Position numbers and translations under genes: made by a program | Notes under the pieces: model-generated | Database searches by the model: none | Told to the model about the DNA's origin: nothing | What the model saw: only the letters and a program-made list of their open reading frames with translations | Assembly: GCF_042651965.1 (NCBI RefSeq) | Contig: NZ_JBHSDY010000005.1 | Span: 62,001-126,000 of the forward strand | Length of the DNA: 64,000 nucleotides | Source of the DNA: Castellaniella hirudinis | Lineage (GTDB): Bacteria; Pseudomonadota; Gammaproteobacteria; Burkholderiales; Burkholderiaceae_B | Direction of reading: 5' to 3' | Part shown: positions 16,819 to 26,181 of the stretch, one piece after another | Numbering within the stretch: the stretch's first letter is position 1 | Layout of the letters: the number at the start of each line of letters is the position of its first letter

Positions 16819-18066
16819 TCAGGGCACCAGCGCGATACCGATGCGAAATTGCGGGTCGGATTTTTGATCGTAACCCAGCAGCGTTTCACCGTAACCCCGG
16901 AAATACTGCACGTACAGATGGCCGTTCATGTGCAGGAAGGTGCGTTTCAGAGGCCAGGCGGCCTCGAGCTGGGTGGCGCTGCGCCCCTCGGTGCCCTGGC
17001 GGTACAGGCCTGACAGGATCAGGCCGTCATCCTGGGCCCAGCGCAGTTTCCAGTCCGCGTAGCCCAGCGCATTGCGGTAGCCCATGTCGCGGTCGGTCCA
17101 GACGTAGTATTTGAAGCGCGGCTGGAAACTGAGCGTGCTGCCGCCGTCGAAGCGGTGGTTGAATTCCGGCTGGACATACAGGTCGTTGATCGAACGAGAG
17201 TCGTCACCTGCCTTGCCGTTGGATTTGTGCTCGAAGCCCGTGTTCAGCCCCAGGGACCAGCGCTTGTCATCCGTGGACCACAGCGCGTCGCGCGCCCAGA
17301 ACAGGCTGGGATTGTAGGTGGTGTCCACGAATGGGATGGAGTCCGAGTGCAGGTCCCACAGGGCGGTCTGGGTGTAGCCGAAATACCAGTTGTCCATGAA
17401 GCCCGGGTGAGCGGGATCGTCCGGACTGAACAGGCGGTACTTGAAGCTGACCTGGAAGCGGGCATTGGCGCCGTCGCGGTTGCCGACCGCGAAATAGATC
17501 GGCTCGTAGGAAGAAATCGCGTTGCGGAAGGTATCGAAGGGCGACAGGCCGCCGGCAGGCGCCGCGGTCGCCGGGGCGGCCGCGAGGGCCGTGTCGGCGG
17601 ACAGGCCAGAGGCCGTACCCGCTGCCGAGCGTGTCGCGACCTGGGCGCCCGGCAGATCGTCCGCGCCCACCTGCAGCGCCAGCAGCGTGTCGTCCGCGCC
17701 GTCCAGGCGCAAGGTCAGCAGGCCGTGCGCGCCGGCCGGCACCTGGCCGCTCCAGGCCATGCGGGTGAAGGTATTGGCGGGCAGGTCGATGGTGTCCGGC
17801 GAGGTCCGCAACTGGAAGTGCGCGGGCGTGGCGCGCCCCTGGGCATCCACCCAATGTCCGGTCAGTTCCCGCGCGACCGGGCTGGAGAGCGCAGTGCCGG
17901 TGTCGTTCGTCAGCAGGCCTTCCAGCTCGATCGGGCCGCCGGGGCTGGCCTGCGGGCTGGTCAGGCGATACGACAGGCCTGCGTGGGCAGTGCCGGCCGC
18001 CAGGCAAAGGCAGCCGATGGCGAGGAAAAAGGCGTGGCGCAAGCCTGTGTAGCGAGGACAAGGCAT
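16819..18066 (-). CDS. pldA: Outer membrane phospholipase A (OMPLA)
   Basis: 415 residues. A signal peptide (HAFFLAIGCLCLAAGTAHA) and an extra N-terminal ~110-residue beta-rich region precede the OMPLA barrel. The active site is in NTGFEHKSNGKAGDDSRSIN: His and Ser of HKSNG and Asn of the SRSINDLY strand form the His-Ser-Asn triad. Further family blocks are FQVSFKYRLF, YFGYTQTALWDL and the terminal QFRIGIALVP, ending with a short hydrophobic residue set rather than a terminal Phe. It hydrolyses phospholipids that reach the outer leaflet. Just upstream of, and likely operonic with, the sulfatase gene. Confidence 0.9.
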   Translation of the reverse strand: MPCPRYTGLRHAFFLAIGCLCLAAGTAHAGLSYRLTSPQASPGGPIELEGLLTNDTGTALSSPVARELTGHWVDAQGRATPAHFQLRTSPDTIDLPANTFTRMAWSGQVPAGAHGLLTLRLDGADDTLLALQVGADDLPGAQVATRSAAGTASGLSADTALAAAPATAAPAGGLSPFDTFRNAISSYEPIYFAVGNRDGANARFQVSFKYRLFSPDDPAHPGFMDNWYFGYTQTALWDLHSDSIPFVDTTYNPSLFWARDALWSTDDKRWSLGLNTGFEHKSNGKAGDDSRSINDLYVQPEFNHRFDGGSTLSFQPRFKYYVWTDRDMGYRNALGYADWKLRWAQDDGLILSGLYRQGTEGRSATQLEAAWPLKRTFLHMNGHLYVQYFRGYGETLLGYDQKSDPQFRIGIALVP

Positions 18067-18159
18067 GATGTTGAAACCAAAAGCATAATCTTGCCCGGAA
18101 CTTTAGCATTTGCGGCCAGGGCGCACGTTTCCTGGTGTGTCCGGGGCGTTTTGGGCCCC

Positions 18160-18930
18160 CTACCGTGTCGCGACCAGAAACAGCCTGGGCATGGGCATCA
18201 GTACCGCGCCGTCCGTTTGTGTCGGGTAGGCCTGGGCCAGCGCATCGCGGTATTGCGCCAGGAAAAGCGCCCGTTCGGCCTCGTCCAACGGCGTCAGGAA
18301 GGGGCGCAGGGCGCTGCCCTTGAACCAGGACACGATGCCGTCGACGCCGTCGGGCAGCACGTGCCAGTACTGCGTGCGCCAGAGATTCACGTGCGTGCAG
18401 TGCGGCTTGAGCAGGTCGTAGTACCAGGAGACGGGATGGCGGGGAAAGAGGGTGCTGCGCTCGTCGCCGATGCGATCCGCCCAGCGGGGATCGGCGGCCG
18501 TCTGGCGCATCAGGGTCTTGACGGCCTCGTCCTGGTTGTCCGGCATCTGGACGGCCAGATTGCCGCCGGGTGTGAGAAAACCGGCCAGCCTGGGGAACAG
18601 GGCGGCATGGTCCGGGATCCATTGCAGCGAGGCGTTGGCCAGGATCAGGTCGTAGGGTTCGTCCGGCTGCCACGCGGCGATGTCCGCCTGCTGGAACCGC
18701 AGCCCGGGCAGCCGCTCGCGGGCGGCCGCCAGCATGTCGTCCGAGGTGTCAATGCCGGTGATGGCGGCGTCCGGGTGCCGTTGCAGCAGGATTTCCGTGG
18801 AATTGCCCGGACCGCAGCCCAGGTCCGCCGCCCAGGCGACTTCGCGCGGCGGCACGGCTGACAACAGATCCCGCACCGGGCGGGTGCGTTCGGATTCGAA
18901 CAAGCGGTATTGCTGTGCGGACCAGGCCAT
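18160..18930 (-). CDS. tam: Trans-aconitate 2-methyltransferase
   Basis: 256 residues from the ATG at 18928-18930 (MAWSAQQYRLFESERTRP), with GGAG just upstream; a longer frame to 19071 has no family support. SAM-binding motif I is WAADLGCGPGNSTEIL (residues ~35-50), motif II ITGIDTSDDML, and LILANASLQWIPDHAALF follows, all as in Tam, which methylates trans-aconitate to protect aconitase. Isolated on the minus strand, divergent from aspA. Confidence 0.88.
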   Translation of the reverse strand: MAWSAQQYRLFESERTRPVRDLLSAVPPREVAWAADLGCGPGNSTEILLQRHPDAAITGIDTSDDMLAAARERLPGLRFQQADIAAWQPDEPYDLILANASLQWIPDHAALFPRLAGFLTPGGNLAVQMPDNQDEAVKTLMRQTAADPRWADRIGDERSTLFPRHPVSWYYDLLKPHCTHVNLWRTQYWHVLPDGVDGIVSWFKGSALRPFLTPLDEAERALFLAQYRDALAQAYPTQTDGAVLMPMPRLFLVATR

Positions 18931-19089
18931 GCGTATTTCTCCGATCAGACTGGATGTACTTGGACTATTCTGGCCCGCCGGCGGCATCATCGGCAACTGC
19001 GCAGGCCAATATCGGGCAGGTCGGCGTTGTGCCTGAGTTGCGCGACCAATTGTGCTATTTTCGTCGCTCACTCATTTTTTAACTCAACC

Positions 19090-20508
19090 ATGAACAAGGT
19101 AGCGATGCGCAAGGAATCGGATTTTCTGGGGCCTAGGGATATTCCCCTGGATGTCTATTGGGGTGTGCACACAGCCAGAGCGCTCGAAAATTTTCCTATT
19201 TCCGGGCAAAGCGTGTCGGCCATGCCGGAACTGGTTCAAGCGCTGGCGCACGTCAAAAAGGCGGCCGCGGGCGCCAACGTGCAGTTGGGGGTGCTTTCTG
19301 AGTCCAAGGCTGCGGCGATCATCGGTGCCTGTGATGACATCCTGGCGGGGCAGTTGCTCGACCAGTTCGTGGTGGACGTCATTCAGGGCGGGGCCGGCAC
19401 CTCGACCAATATGAACGCCAACGAAGTGATCGCCAATCGTGCGCTCGAGCGCATGGGTCATCAGCGGGGCGCCTATGATCATCTGCATCCGAACGATGAT
19501 GTGAACGCCTCCCAGAGCACCAACGACGTCTATCCGACGGCCTTGCACCTGGCGGCCTGGACCAGTATCGGGCCCTTGCTCGAAGCGATGGCCGGACTGC
19601 GGCAGGCGTTCGAAGCCAAGGCCGAGGCATTCCAGACGGTCTTGAAAATCGGCCGTACCCAGTTGCAGGACGCGGTGCCCATGACCTTGGGCCAGGAATT
19701 CACGGCATTCGCCGCCCTGATCGGCGAAGACGAGGCGCGCCTCAAAGAGGCGCGCAAGCTCATGCTCGAGGTCAACCTCGGCGCCACAGCCATTGGCACG
19801 GGGATCAATGCGCCGGTGGGATACAGCGACCTGGTGGTGCCCTTGCTGGCGGAGTCCAGCGGTGTGCCGGTGGTGCCGGCCGCCAATCTGGTGGCCGCGA
19901 CCCAGGATACCAGCGCGTTTGTGGATCTCTCCGGGGTGCTCAAACGGGTGGCCTGTAAATTGTCCAAGATCGCCAGTGACTTGCGGCTGCTGTCTTCCGG
20001 CCCCCAGGCCGGTTTCGGCGACATCCTGTTGCCGGCGGCCCAAGCCGGATCTTCCATCATGCCGGGCAAGGTCAACCCGGTCGTCCCGGAAGTGATGAAC
20101 CAGGTTGCGTTCGAGGTCATCGGCAACGATATGACGATCACGATGGCGTCCGAGGCGGGCCAGCTTCAATTGAATGCCTTTGAACCCATCATGGGCTGGT
20201 CGCTCTACAAGAGCGCCAAGCATCTGACCCAAGCCTGCAAGACGCTCACCACCCATTGCGTACAGGGCATTCAGCCCAACGGCCCGGTCCTGGCGAAGCG
20301 CGTGACTGAATCGGTGACGCTCGTCACGGCGCTGACCCCCGTGATCGGCTACGAGCAGGCGGCCAGGATCGGCAAGACGGCCTTGCGGACCGGCGCGACG
20401 ATTGCAGAGACGGCGGAACAACTCGGCATCATGAGCGCGGCCGAGATGATGGAACTGCTCGTGCCTGAAAACCTCACGGCGCCGGTACGCCTCGCCGTGG
20501 CGGATTAA
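19090..20508 (+). CDS. aspA: Aspartate ammonia-lyase
   Basis: 472 residues from the ATG at 19090 (MNKVAMRKESDFLG); an alternative ATG is at 19105. Aspartase deaminates L-aspartate to fumarate. The fumarase/aspartase superfamily signature GSSIMPGKVNPV is present (~residue 320), along with PNDDVNASQSTNDVYPT and GRTQLQDAVPMTLGQEF. Family regions C1-C3 are all intact. The frame extends upstream to 18910, but that part overlaps the divergent tam promoter region and has no family similarity. Confidence 0.93.
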   Translation: MNKVAMRKESDFLGPRDIPLDVYWGVHTARALENFPISGQSVSAMPELVQALAHVKKAAAGANVQLGVLSESKAAAIIGACDDILAGQLLDQFVVDVIQGGAGTSTNMNANEVIANRALERMGHQRGAYDHLHPNDDVNASQSTNDVYPTALHLAAWTSIGPLLEAMAGLRQAFEAKAEAFQTVLKIGRTQLQDAVPMTLGQEFTAFAALIGEDEARLKEARKLMLEVNLGATAIGTGINAPVGYSDLVVPLLAESSGVPVVPAANLVAATQDTSAFVDLSGVLKRVACKLSKIASDLRLLSSGPQAGFGDILLPAAQAGSSIMPGKVNPVVPEVMNQVAFEVIGNDMTITMASEAGQLQLNAFEPIMGWSLYKSAKHLTQACKTLTTHCVQGIQPNGPVLAKRVTESVTLVTALTPVIGYEQAARIGKTALRTGATIAETAEQLGIMSAAEMMELLVPENLTAPVRLAVAD

Positions 20509-20517
20509 AGACCGCAT

Positions 20518-20542
20518 GGGGACTGTGCGCTCGCACATCCCC
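20518..20542 (+). other. Imperfect hairpin between aspA and the MFS gene
   Basis: GGGGA-c-TGTGCG, CT, CGCACA-TCCCC form an inverted repeat with one bulge, 10 bases after the aspA stop and 15 bases before the MFS start. No T-run follows. It could be an mRNA stabiliser between co-transcribed genes. Confidence 0.35.
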
Positions 20543-20556
20543 TGTATGATCTGCTC

Positions 20557-21834
20557 ATGAGCAGCGCCCTACCGCCCGCCAGTCCGCCAGGAGGCATCGA
20601 ATCCCGCTACGCCTGGATGCGGCTGATGGTGTCGCTCGCGCTGGTGACCATCGGGAACGTCGGCATGTACGCGGCGTCCATCGTGCTGCCCTCCATTCAG
20701 GCGGAGTTCGATGTCAGCCGCGGGGACGCTTCGCTGCCCTACGCGGCGACGATGCTGGGTTTCGGGATCGGCGGCATCTTGATGGGCCGGTTGGCGGACC
20801 GCTTCGGGGTCTTCGTGCCGGTGGTGCTGGGCTCGGTGGGGGTCAGCATGGGCCTGGCGCTGGCGAGCATGGCCGACACCCTCATGACGTTCAACCTGGT
20901 GCACGGGCTGGTCATCGGCCTGCTGGGTTCGTCCGCCCTGTTCTCGCCGTTGGTCGCCGACGCGTCGCTCTGGTTCACGCGTCGACGCGGCATGGCCGTG
21001 GCGATCTGCATGTGCGGGAACTACCTGGCAGGCGCCGTGTGGCCGCCCGTCATGCAGCATTTCGTGGCGCAGGTCGGCTGGCGCCACACGTACATGGGCA
21101 TCGGCGTGTTCTGCCTGGCGACGCTGCTGCCGCTGGCGCTGTGCATCCGCCGCAAGCCGCCGTCCGCCGAAGTGCTCCTCCCCGATACGGGCAAGGCCCC
21201 GGCCCGTTCCGCGCGCACCGCGTCCGGCGACCGGCCGCTGGGGCTGTCGCCGAGCACGGCGATCGTGCTGCTGTGCATTGCCGGGGTGGGCTGCTGCGTG
21301 GCCATGGCCATGCCGCAGGTGCAGATCGTGGCGTACTGCGGCGACCTGGGGTACGGCGCGACCAACGGCGCCAACATGCTGTCGCTGATGCTGACCATGG
21401 GCATCGTCAGCCGGCTGGTCTCGGGCTGGATCTCGGACAGGATCGGCGGGCTGCGCACGCTGCTCCTGGGGTCCATCCTGCAAGGTCTGGCCCTGTGGCT
21501 GTACCTGTTCAACCAGGGGCTGCTGCCGCTCTACATCATCTCGGCGCTGTTCGGCCTGTTCCAGGGCGGCATCGTCCCGGCTTACGCCGTCATCGTGCGC
21601 GAGCATTTCCCCGCCCAGGGGACCGGCGTGCGCGTGGGCGTCGTGCTCATGGCCACGCTCGCGGGCATGGCGCTGGGCGGCTGGATGTCGGGCTGGATCT
21701 ACGACATGACCCTGTCGTACTGGGCGGCCTTCGCCAACGGCATCGCCTGGAACCTGCTCAATGCGGCCATCGTCCTGTTCCTGATCTTCAAGGGCAGGGG
21801 GCGCCTGACGCGGCTGCGGCGGCAGATGGCGTGA
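20557..21834 (+). CDS. Major facilitator superfamily transporter
   Basis: 425 residues, 12 predicted helices in two sets of six with a hydrophilic central loop (~residues 205-230, RRKPPSAEVLLPDTGKAPAR). The MFS loop 2-3 motif is MGRLADRFGV (~residue 76) and its second-half counterpart is SGWISDRIGG. The resemblance is to the OFA/monocarboxylate-type MFS. The position 48 bases after aspA suggests uptake or export of a dicarboxylate or amino acid used by aspartase; that is inference. Confidence 0.85.
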   Translation: MSSALPPASPPGGIESRYAWMRLMVSLALVTIGNVGMYAASIVLPSIQAEFDVSRGDASLPYAATMLGFGIGGILMGRLADRFGVFVPVVLGSVGVSMGLALASMADTLMTFNLVHGLVIGLLGSSALFSPLVADASLWFTRRRGMAVAICMCGNYLAGAVWPPVMQHFVAQVGWRHTYMGIGVFCLATLLPLALCIRRKPPSAEVLLPDTGKAPARSARTASGDRPLGLSPSTAIVLLCIAGVGCCVAMAMPQVQIVAYCGDLGYGATNGANMLSLMLTMGIVSRLVSGWISDRIGGLRTLLLGSILQGLALWLYLFNQGLLPLYIISALFGLFQGGIVPAYAVIVREHFPAQGTGVRVGVVLMATLAGMALGGWMSGWIYDMTLSYWAAFANGIAWNLLNAAIVLFLIFKGRGRLTRLRRQMA

Positions 21835-21840
21835 GCGGCC

Positions 21841-21917
21841 TGGCCCGCCCTACTGGATTCGAACCAGTGACCTACGGCTTAGAAGGCCGTTGCTCTATCC
21901 AACTGAGCTAAGGGCGG
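21841..21917 (-). tRNA. tRNA-Arg (UCU)
   Basis: 77 bases with encoded CCA. Acceptor CCGCCCT / AGGGCGG, discriminator G. The anticodon stem ACGGC/GCCGT encloses CTTCTAA, giving TCT. The T-loop TTCGAAT is normal. Its 3' end lies 6 bases from the MFS stop on the other strand. Confidence 0.97.
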
Positions 21918-22122
21918 CGGGGCTTGCGTCCGGGGGTTCGGACGCGATCACGAGCCGGGCGCGGGTGCGCCGGACGGCTGCGAATCCTGGATTCTAACGT
22001 GCATTCCAGGTGTCGGTGTTTTCCCTGATGTTTCAGCGGATCGGGAAGGCTGTAAGGCCCTCGTAAGGTGCGGTTTTTATCTTGCACTGCATCATACGAA
22101 CCATCCCACGAAGGAGACCGAC

Positions 22123-22431
22123 ATGGGAGACAAACGGACACAGGCCATCGTGTCGAACCCGAAATACCAGCATCTGCGGCAGACGCGCTTGCGCTACGGC
22201 TGGAAACTGGCCGTGATCATGCTGGTGGTGTACTACAGCTTCATCGGCGTGATCGCCTTCGACAAGGAGTTGTTCGCGTTGAAACTGGGTGAAGGCGTCA
22301 TGACCTGGGGCATCCCGGTCGGCTTCGGCGTCATCGTGTTCAGCGTCCTCATCACCGGCCTGTACGTGCGCCGCGCCAACAGCGAATTCGACCGCCTGAC
22401 CCGCGAGATCGTGCAGGAGGCCGGGCAATGA
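22123..22431 (+). CDS. DUF485 inner-membrane protein, partner of ActP
   Basis: 102 residues, two membrane helices (LAVIMLVVYYSFIGVIAF and GIPVGFGVIVFSVLITGLYV) and a basic C-terminus. DUF485 proteins (YjcH type) nearly always precede actP and are thought to assist it. Strong RBS GAAGGAG. Its stop overlaps the actP ATG by 4 bases. Confidence 0.9.
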   Translation: MGDKRTQAIVSNPKYQHLRQTRLRYGWKLAVIMLVVYYSFIGVIAFDKELFALKLGEGVMTWGIPVGFGVIVFSVLITGLYVRRANSEFDRLTREIVQEAGQ

Positions 22432-24146
22432 ACCGCATGACCGTACGCGCGCTGGGCGCGCCGGCCCTGGCGGCCCTGACCACGACCGCGCAAGCGGCGG
22501 GCGGCGACCTGGGCGAACTGCAGCAGCAAGCCACCAACTGGACCGCCATCACGATGTTCGGCGTGTTCGTGCTGCTGACCCTGTGGATCACGAAATGGGC
22601 GGCGGGCCGGACTCGTTCCGCCGCCGATTTCTACACCGCCGGCGGGGGCATCACCGGTTTTCAGAACGGTCTGGCGATCGCCGGGGACTATATGTCCGCC
22701 GCTTCGTTCCTGGGCATTTCCGCCGCCGTGATGATCAATGGCTATGACGGCCTGATCTATTCCATCGGTTTTCTGGTGGGCTGGCCCATCCTGACCTTCC
22801 TGATGGCCGAACGCCTGCGCAACCTGGGCAAGTTCACCTTCGCCGACGTGGCGGCCTATCGTTTCAAACAGGGGCCGATCCGCGCCTTCGCGGCCTCGGG
22901 CACGCTGGTGGTGGTGGCGTTCTACCTGATCGCCCAGATGGTCGGCGCCGGTCAGCTCATCAAGCTGCTGTTCGGCCTGGAATACTGGATCGCGGTGGTC
23001 GTGGTCGGTGTGCTGATGATGGTCTACGTGCTGTTCGGCGGCATGACGGCCACCACCTGGGTGCAGATCATCAAGGCGGCCCTGCTGCTGGGCGGCGCGA
23101 CCTTCATGGCTTTGATGGTGCTGGCGCATTACGGCTTCTCGCCCGAGCGCCTGTTCGCCGCTGCGGTCGAGGTCAAGACGCTGGCCGCCCTGGACGCGGG
23201 CAAGGACGCGGCCCAGGCCGGTTCGGTGGGGCAGTCCATCATGGGACCGGGCAATTTCATCAAGGACCCGATCAGCGCGATTTCCTTTGGCATGGCGCTG
23301 ATGTTCGGCACCGCCGGCCTGCCGCACATCCTGATGCGCTTCTTCACCGTGCCCGACGCGCGCGAGGCCCGCAAGTCCGTGTTCTGGGCCACGACCTGGA
23401 TCGGCTATTTCTACATCCTGACCTTCATCATCGGCTTTGGCGCCATCGTGCTGGTGTCCACCAATCCGCAGTTCCTGGACGCGGCCGGCGCCCTGATCGG
23501 CGGCGGCAATATGGCGGCGGTGCACCTGGCCGACGCGGTGGGCGGCAATGTGTTCCTGGGCTTCATGTCGGCCGTGGCGTTTGCCACGATTCTGGCCGTC
23601 GTCGCCGGGTTGACCTTGTCGGGCACGTCCGCCGTGTCGCACGACATCTATGCGACCCTGGTCAAGAACGGCAACGCCACACGCGAACAGGAGATGAAGG
23701 TCGCCAAGATCACCACGGTGATCCTGGGAATCGTCGCCGTGGTGCTGGGCATTGCCTTCGAGAAGCAGAACATCGCGTTCATGGTGTCGCTGGCCTTCGC
23801 GGTGGCGGCTTCGGCCAACTTCCCGGTGCTGTTCATGTCCGTCCTGTGGAAGGGCTGCACCACGCGCGGCGCGATGATCGGCGGCTTTGCCGGCCTGATC
23901 AGCGCCGTGGGCCTGACGGTGGTGTCGCCGTCCGTCTGGGAGGCGACCTTGGGCAATCCGGCGGGTTCGGCCTGGTTCCCCTACGCGTCCCCGGCCTTGT
24001 TCTCCATGACGATCGGTTTCGTATCGATCTGGCTGTTCTCGGTCACGGACCGCAGCGAACGCGCCCGCATCGACCGGGCCGGCTTCGAGGCCCAGACCGT
24101 GCGCAGCGAAACCGGCATCGGCGCGGCCGCCGCCAGCGCGCACTGA
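22428..24146 (+). CDS. actP: Cation/acetate symporter
   Basis: 572 residues, a sodium:solute symporter (SSF) family protein with 13-14 helices. A cleavable-looking N-terminal segment (LGAPALAALTTTAQAA) precedes the first transport helix, as in ActP. Family motifs: ADFYTAGGGITGFQNGLAIAGDYMSAASFLG (given here as ADFYTAGGGITGFQNG and AGDYMSAASFLG), GTAGLPHILMRFFTVPD, and VVAGLTLSGTSAVSHD. Takes up acetate and other short acids. Translationally coupled to DUF485. Confidence 0.93.
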   Translation: MNRMTVRALGAPALAALTTTAQAAGGDLGELQQQATNWTAITMFGVFVLLTLWITKWAAGRTRSAADFYTAGGGITGFQNGLAIAGDYMSAASFLGISAAVMINGYDGLIYSIGFLVGWPILTFLMAERLRNLGKFTFADVAAYRFKQGPIRAFAASGTLVVVAFYLIAQMVGAGQLIKLLFGLEYWIAVVVVGVLMMVYVLFGGMTATTWVQIIKAALLLGGATFMALMVLAHYGFSPERLFAAAVEVKTLAALDAGKDAAQAGSVGQSIMGPGNFIKDPISAISFGMALMFGTAGLPHILMRFFTVPDAREARKSVFWATTWIGYFYILTFIIGFGAIVLVSTNPQFLDAAGALIGGGNMAAVHLADAVGGNVFLGFMSAVAFATILAVVAGLTLSGTSAVSHDIYATLVKNGNATREQEMKVAKITTVILGIVAVVLGIAFEKQNIAFMVSLAFAVAASANFPVLFMSVLWKGCTTRGAMIGGFAGLISAVGLTVVSPSVWEATLGNPAGSAWFPYASPALFSMTIGFVSIWLFSVTDRSERARIDRAGFEAQTVRSETGIGAAAASAH

Positions 24147-24159
24147 GTTGTTGCAAGGG

Positions 24160-24180
24160 CGGCGGCCTGACCGGCCGCCG
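24160..24180 (+). terminator. GC-rich hairpin after actP
   Basis: Perfect 8-bp stem CGGCGGCC / GGCCGCCG with a 5-base loop, 13 bases after the actP stop, without a strong T-run. Likely the 3' end of the actP transcript. The rest of 24181-24349 shows only another weak CCCCG...CGGGG pairing before TGTTTCTTTT and the next gene's promoter. Confidence 0.5.
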
Positions 24181-24349
24181 TCCGCGCACTTTCCCTGGGC
24201 GGTCGCACCTGCCGCAGTCCGGGGGCTCTCGCACCCCGACGACCGTGATCCGGCCGCCGGGGTGTTTCTTTTGTGGCGGGGGGCTGGCGGTGTTCAATCA
24301 GGACTAAATCGGTGCACAATGTAGCACGCTTTTTTGGAATGTATTCACC

Positions 24350-24829
24350 ATGACCCAACGCTTGAACTACTACCAGATTTCATCCGAAGCCGCCCAGAAA
24401 TACAGCGAATTCAGCCAGCTTCTGCACGCCAACCCCTTCCTGGCGGAAATCGGCTATCTGGTCACTCTGCGAGCTTCGCAGATCAACGGCTGCGCCTTTT
24501 GCGTGGACATGCACGTCAAGGAGGCCAAGATCGCCGGCGAGCGCGAACTGCGCCTGCATCACGTCGCGGTGTGGCGCGAATCGCCGCTGTTCACCGCCAA
24601 GGAAAAAGCCATCCTGGAATGGACCGAAGCCCTGACGCGGCTGTCGCCCGAAGGCGTGTCCGACGAGCTGTTCAGCCGCGTGCGCGAGCAGTTGACCGAA
24701 AAGGAACTGGCCGACCTGAGCTTCCTGGTGGTGGGCATCAACGGCTGGAACCGCCTGGGGGTGGCCTTCCGTTCGGTGCCGGGTTCTGCGGACGCCGCGT
24801 ACGGCCTGGACAAGGCTGGCCTGAGCTGA
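24350..24829 (+). CDS. Carboxymuconolactone decarboxylase / AhpD-like protein
   Basis: 159 residues. The AhpD core INGCAFCVDMHVKEA (~residues 47-61) carries the redox CxxC (CAFC) with the following His, typical of alkylhydroperoxidase-like proteins rather than true carboxymuconolactone decarboxylases. It starts MTQRLNYYQISSEAAQKYSE and ends with FRSVPGSADAAYGLDKAGLS. Likely a peroxide-defence oxidoreductase. Monocistronic, convergent with the PLP enzyme. Confidence 0.85.
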   Translation: MTQRLNYYQISSEAAQKYSEFSQLLHANPFLAEIGYLVTLRASQINGCAFCVDMHVKEAKIAGERELRLHHVAVWRESPLFTAKEKAILEWTEALTRLSPEGVSDELFSRVREQLTEKELADLSFLVVGINGWNRLGVAFRSVPGSADAAYGLDKAGLS

Positions 24830-24887
24830 TCCGGGCTCAAGGCATGGCATCCGGCCCCGTGTTGTGCGGGACCGGACATCGGGCGGA

Positions 24888-26096
24888 TTACCCCCGCATT
24901 GCCTGTTCGAGCGCCTGGGCCAGGTCGGCCTTCAGGTCGTCGACGTGCTCCACGCCCACCGACATGCGGACAAAGTTCGGCTCGATGCCGGCGGCCTTCA
25001 TGTCGTCTTCGGTCATGGAACTGGCCCACATGGACGCCGTGTGCACCGCCAGGGTTTCCACGCCGCCCAGGCTGACTGCCTGGGTCGCCAGTTTCAGCCC
25101 GCAGACGAAGCGCTGGGTGGCGGCGTAGCCGCCCTTGATCGAATAGGCCACCACGGCGCCGAAGCCGCGCATCTGGCGCGTCGCCAGGGCGTGCTGCGGG
25201 TGGCTTTCCAGGCCGGGATAGAAGACCTGCTCGACTTCGGGGCGGGACTCCAGCCATTGCGCCAGCGCCAGGGCGTTGGCGTTGATGCGTTCCATGCGCA
25301 GCGACAGCGTGCGCAGGCCGCGCAGCAGCAGCCAGGCGTCCATGGGCGACAGGACCGCGCCCAGGGTGACGTGCATCTTCCAGATGGTTTCAGCGAGCGC
25401 GTTGCTGCAGCAGATGGCGCCCGCCATCAGGTCGTGGTGGCCGCCCAGGTACTTGGTGGCGCTGTGCACCACGATGTCGATGCCCAGGTCGTGCGGCCGC
25501 TGGTTCAGCGGCGAAGCGAAGGTGTTGTCGGCCACGGTCAGGATGCCGCGTTCCCGGGCGATCCCGGCCACGGCCGCCAGGTCCGTGATGGACAGGCTGG
25601 GGTTGACCGGCGTTTCCACCATGATCAGCCTGGTATTCGGGCGCAGCGCGGCGCGCAGGCTGTCCAGATTCGTCTGGTCGAAGGTGCTGACCTGCACGCC
25701 GTAGCCGGCCAGCACTTCGCAGAACAGCTTGGTGGTGCTGACGTAGTGGCGTTCCTGGATGACGGCATGGTCGCCGGCCTTGAGCAGCGCCAGGATGGTG
25801 GTGCTGATGGCGCCCATGCCCGAACCCGTCAGCAGCGCGCTTTCGGTGCCTTCCAGGCCCGCCAGAATGGCTTCGACGTGCTTGTTCACCGGGTTGCCAT
25901 GACGTCCGTAAAAGTTCGCCGGCCGCACCGCCGTGGCCATGTCCGAGAATTCCTCGGCGGTTTCGGCACGAAAGGTGGCGCTGTAGTGGATCGGCGTGAC
26001 CACGTCGGCCCCGAGGCCGCAGACGGCGTCGCCGTGCAGCACCTGGGTCTGTTCATGCCAGGGCGCGTCGGGGGAAGCGGGCCGGGACGGGTTCAT
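24888..26096 (-). CDS. Cys/Met metabolism PLP-dependent enzyme (cystathionine/methionine gamma-lyase or synthase type)
   Basis: 402 residues, full length for the family. The PLP lysine is K215 in HSATKYLGGHHDLMAG; phosphate-binding and substrate motifs YGRHGNPV, LLTGSGMGAISTTILALL and VETPVNPSLSITDL are intact. The family includes cystathionine gamma-synthase, beta/gamma-lyases and O-acetylhomoserine sulfhydrylase, and sequence alone does not decide. RBS-like GGAG lies in the leader at 26100-26110. It stands alone between the CMD and cls genes. Confidence 0.85.
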   Translation of the reverse strand: MNPSRPASPDAPWHEQTQVLHGDAVCGLGADVVTPIHYSATFRAETAEEFSDMATAVRPANFYGRHGNPVNKHVEAILAGLEGTESALLTGSGMGAISTTILALLKAGDHAVIQERHYVSTTKLFCEVLAGYGVQVSTFDQTNLDSLRAALRPNTRLIMVETPVNPSLSITDLAAVAGIARERGILTVADNTFASPLNQRPHDLGIDIVVHSATKYLGGHHDLMAGAICCSNALAETIWKMHVTLGAVLSPMDAWLLLRGLRTLSLRMERINANALALAQWLESRPEVEQVFYPGLESHPQHALATRQMRGFGAVVAYSIKGGYAATQRFVCGLKLATQAVSLGGVETLAVHTASMWASSMTEDDMKAAGIEPNFVRMSVGVEHVDDLKADLAQALEQAMRG

Positions 26097-26181
26097 GGGA
26101 ATGGGCTCCTGCGCAAAAAGTGGGGACAGGCGCTCATCATACGCCCGCGCAGCTTGCCGGATCGCGGCGTCGGGGCGGCTT

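Noticed and set aside
14878..17013. A 711-codon plus-strand frame over the sulfatase and phospholipase genes
   Set aside because: Antisense shadow; Gln/Ala/Gly-rich without family features.
18910..19089. Upstream extension of aspA by 60 codons
   Set aside because: The added residues are not aspartase-like and the extension overlaps the divergent tam start; ATG at 19090 gives the family N-terminus.
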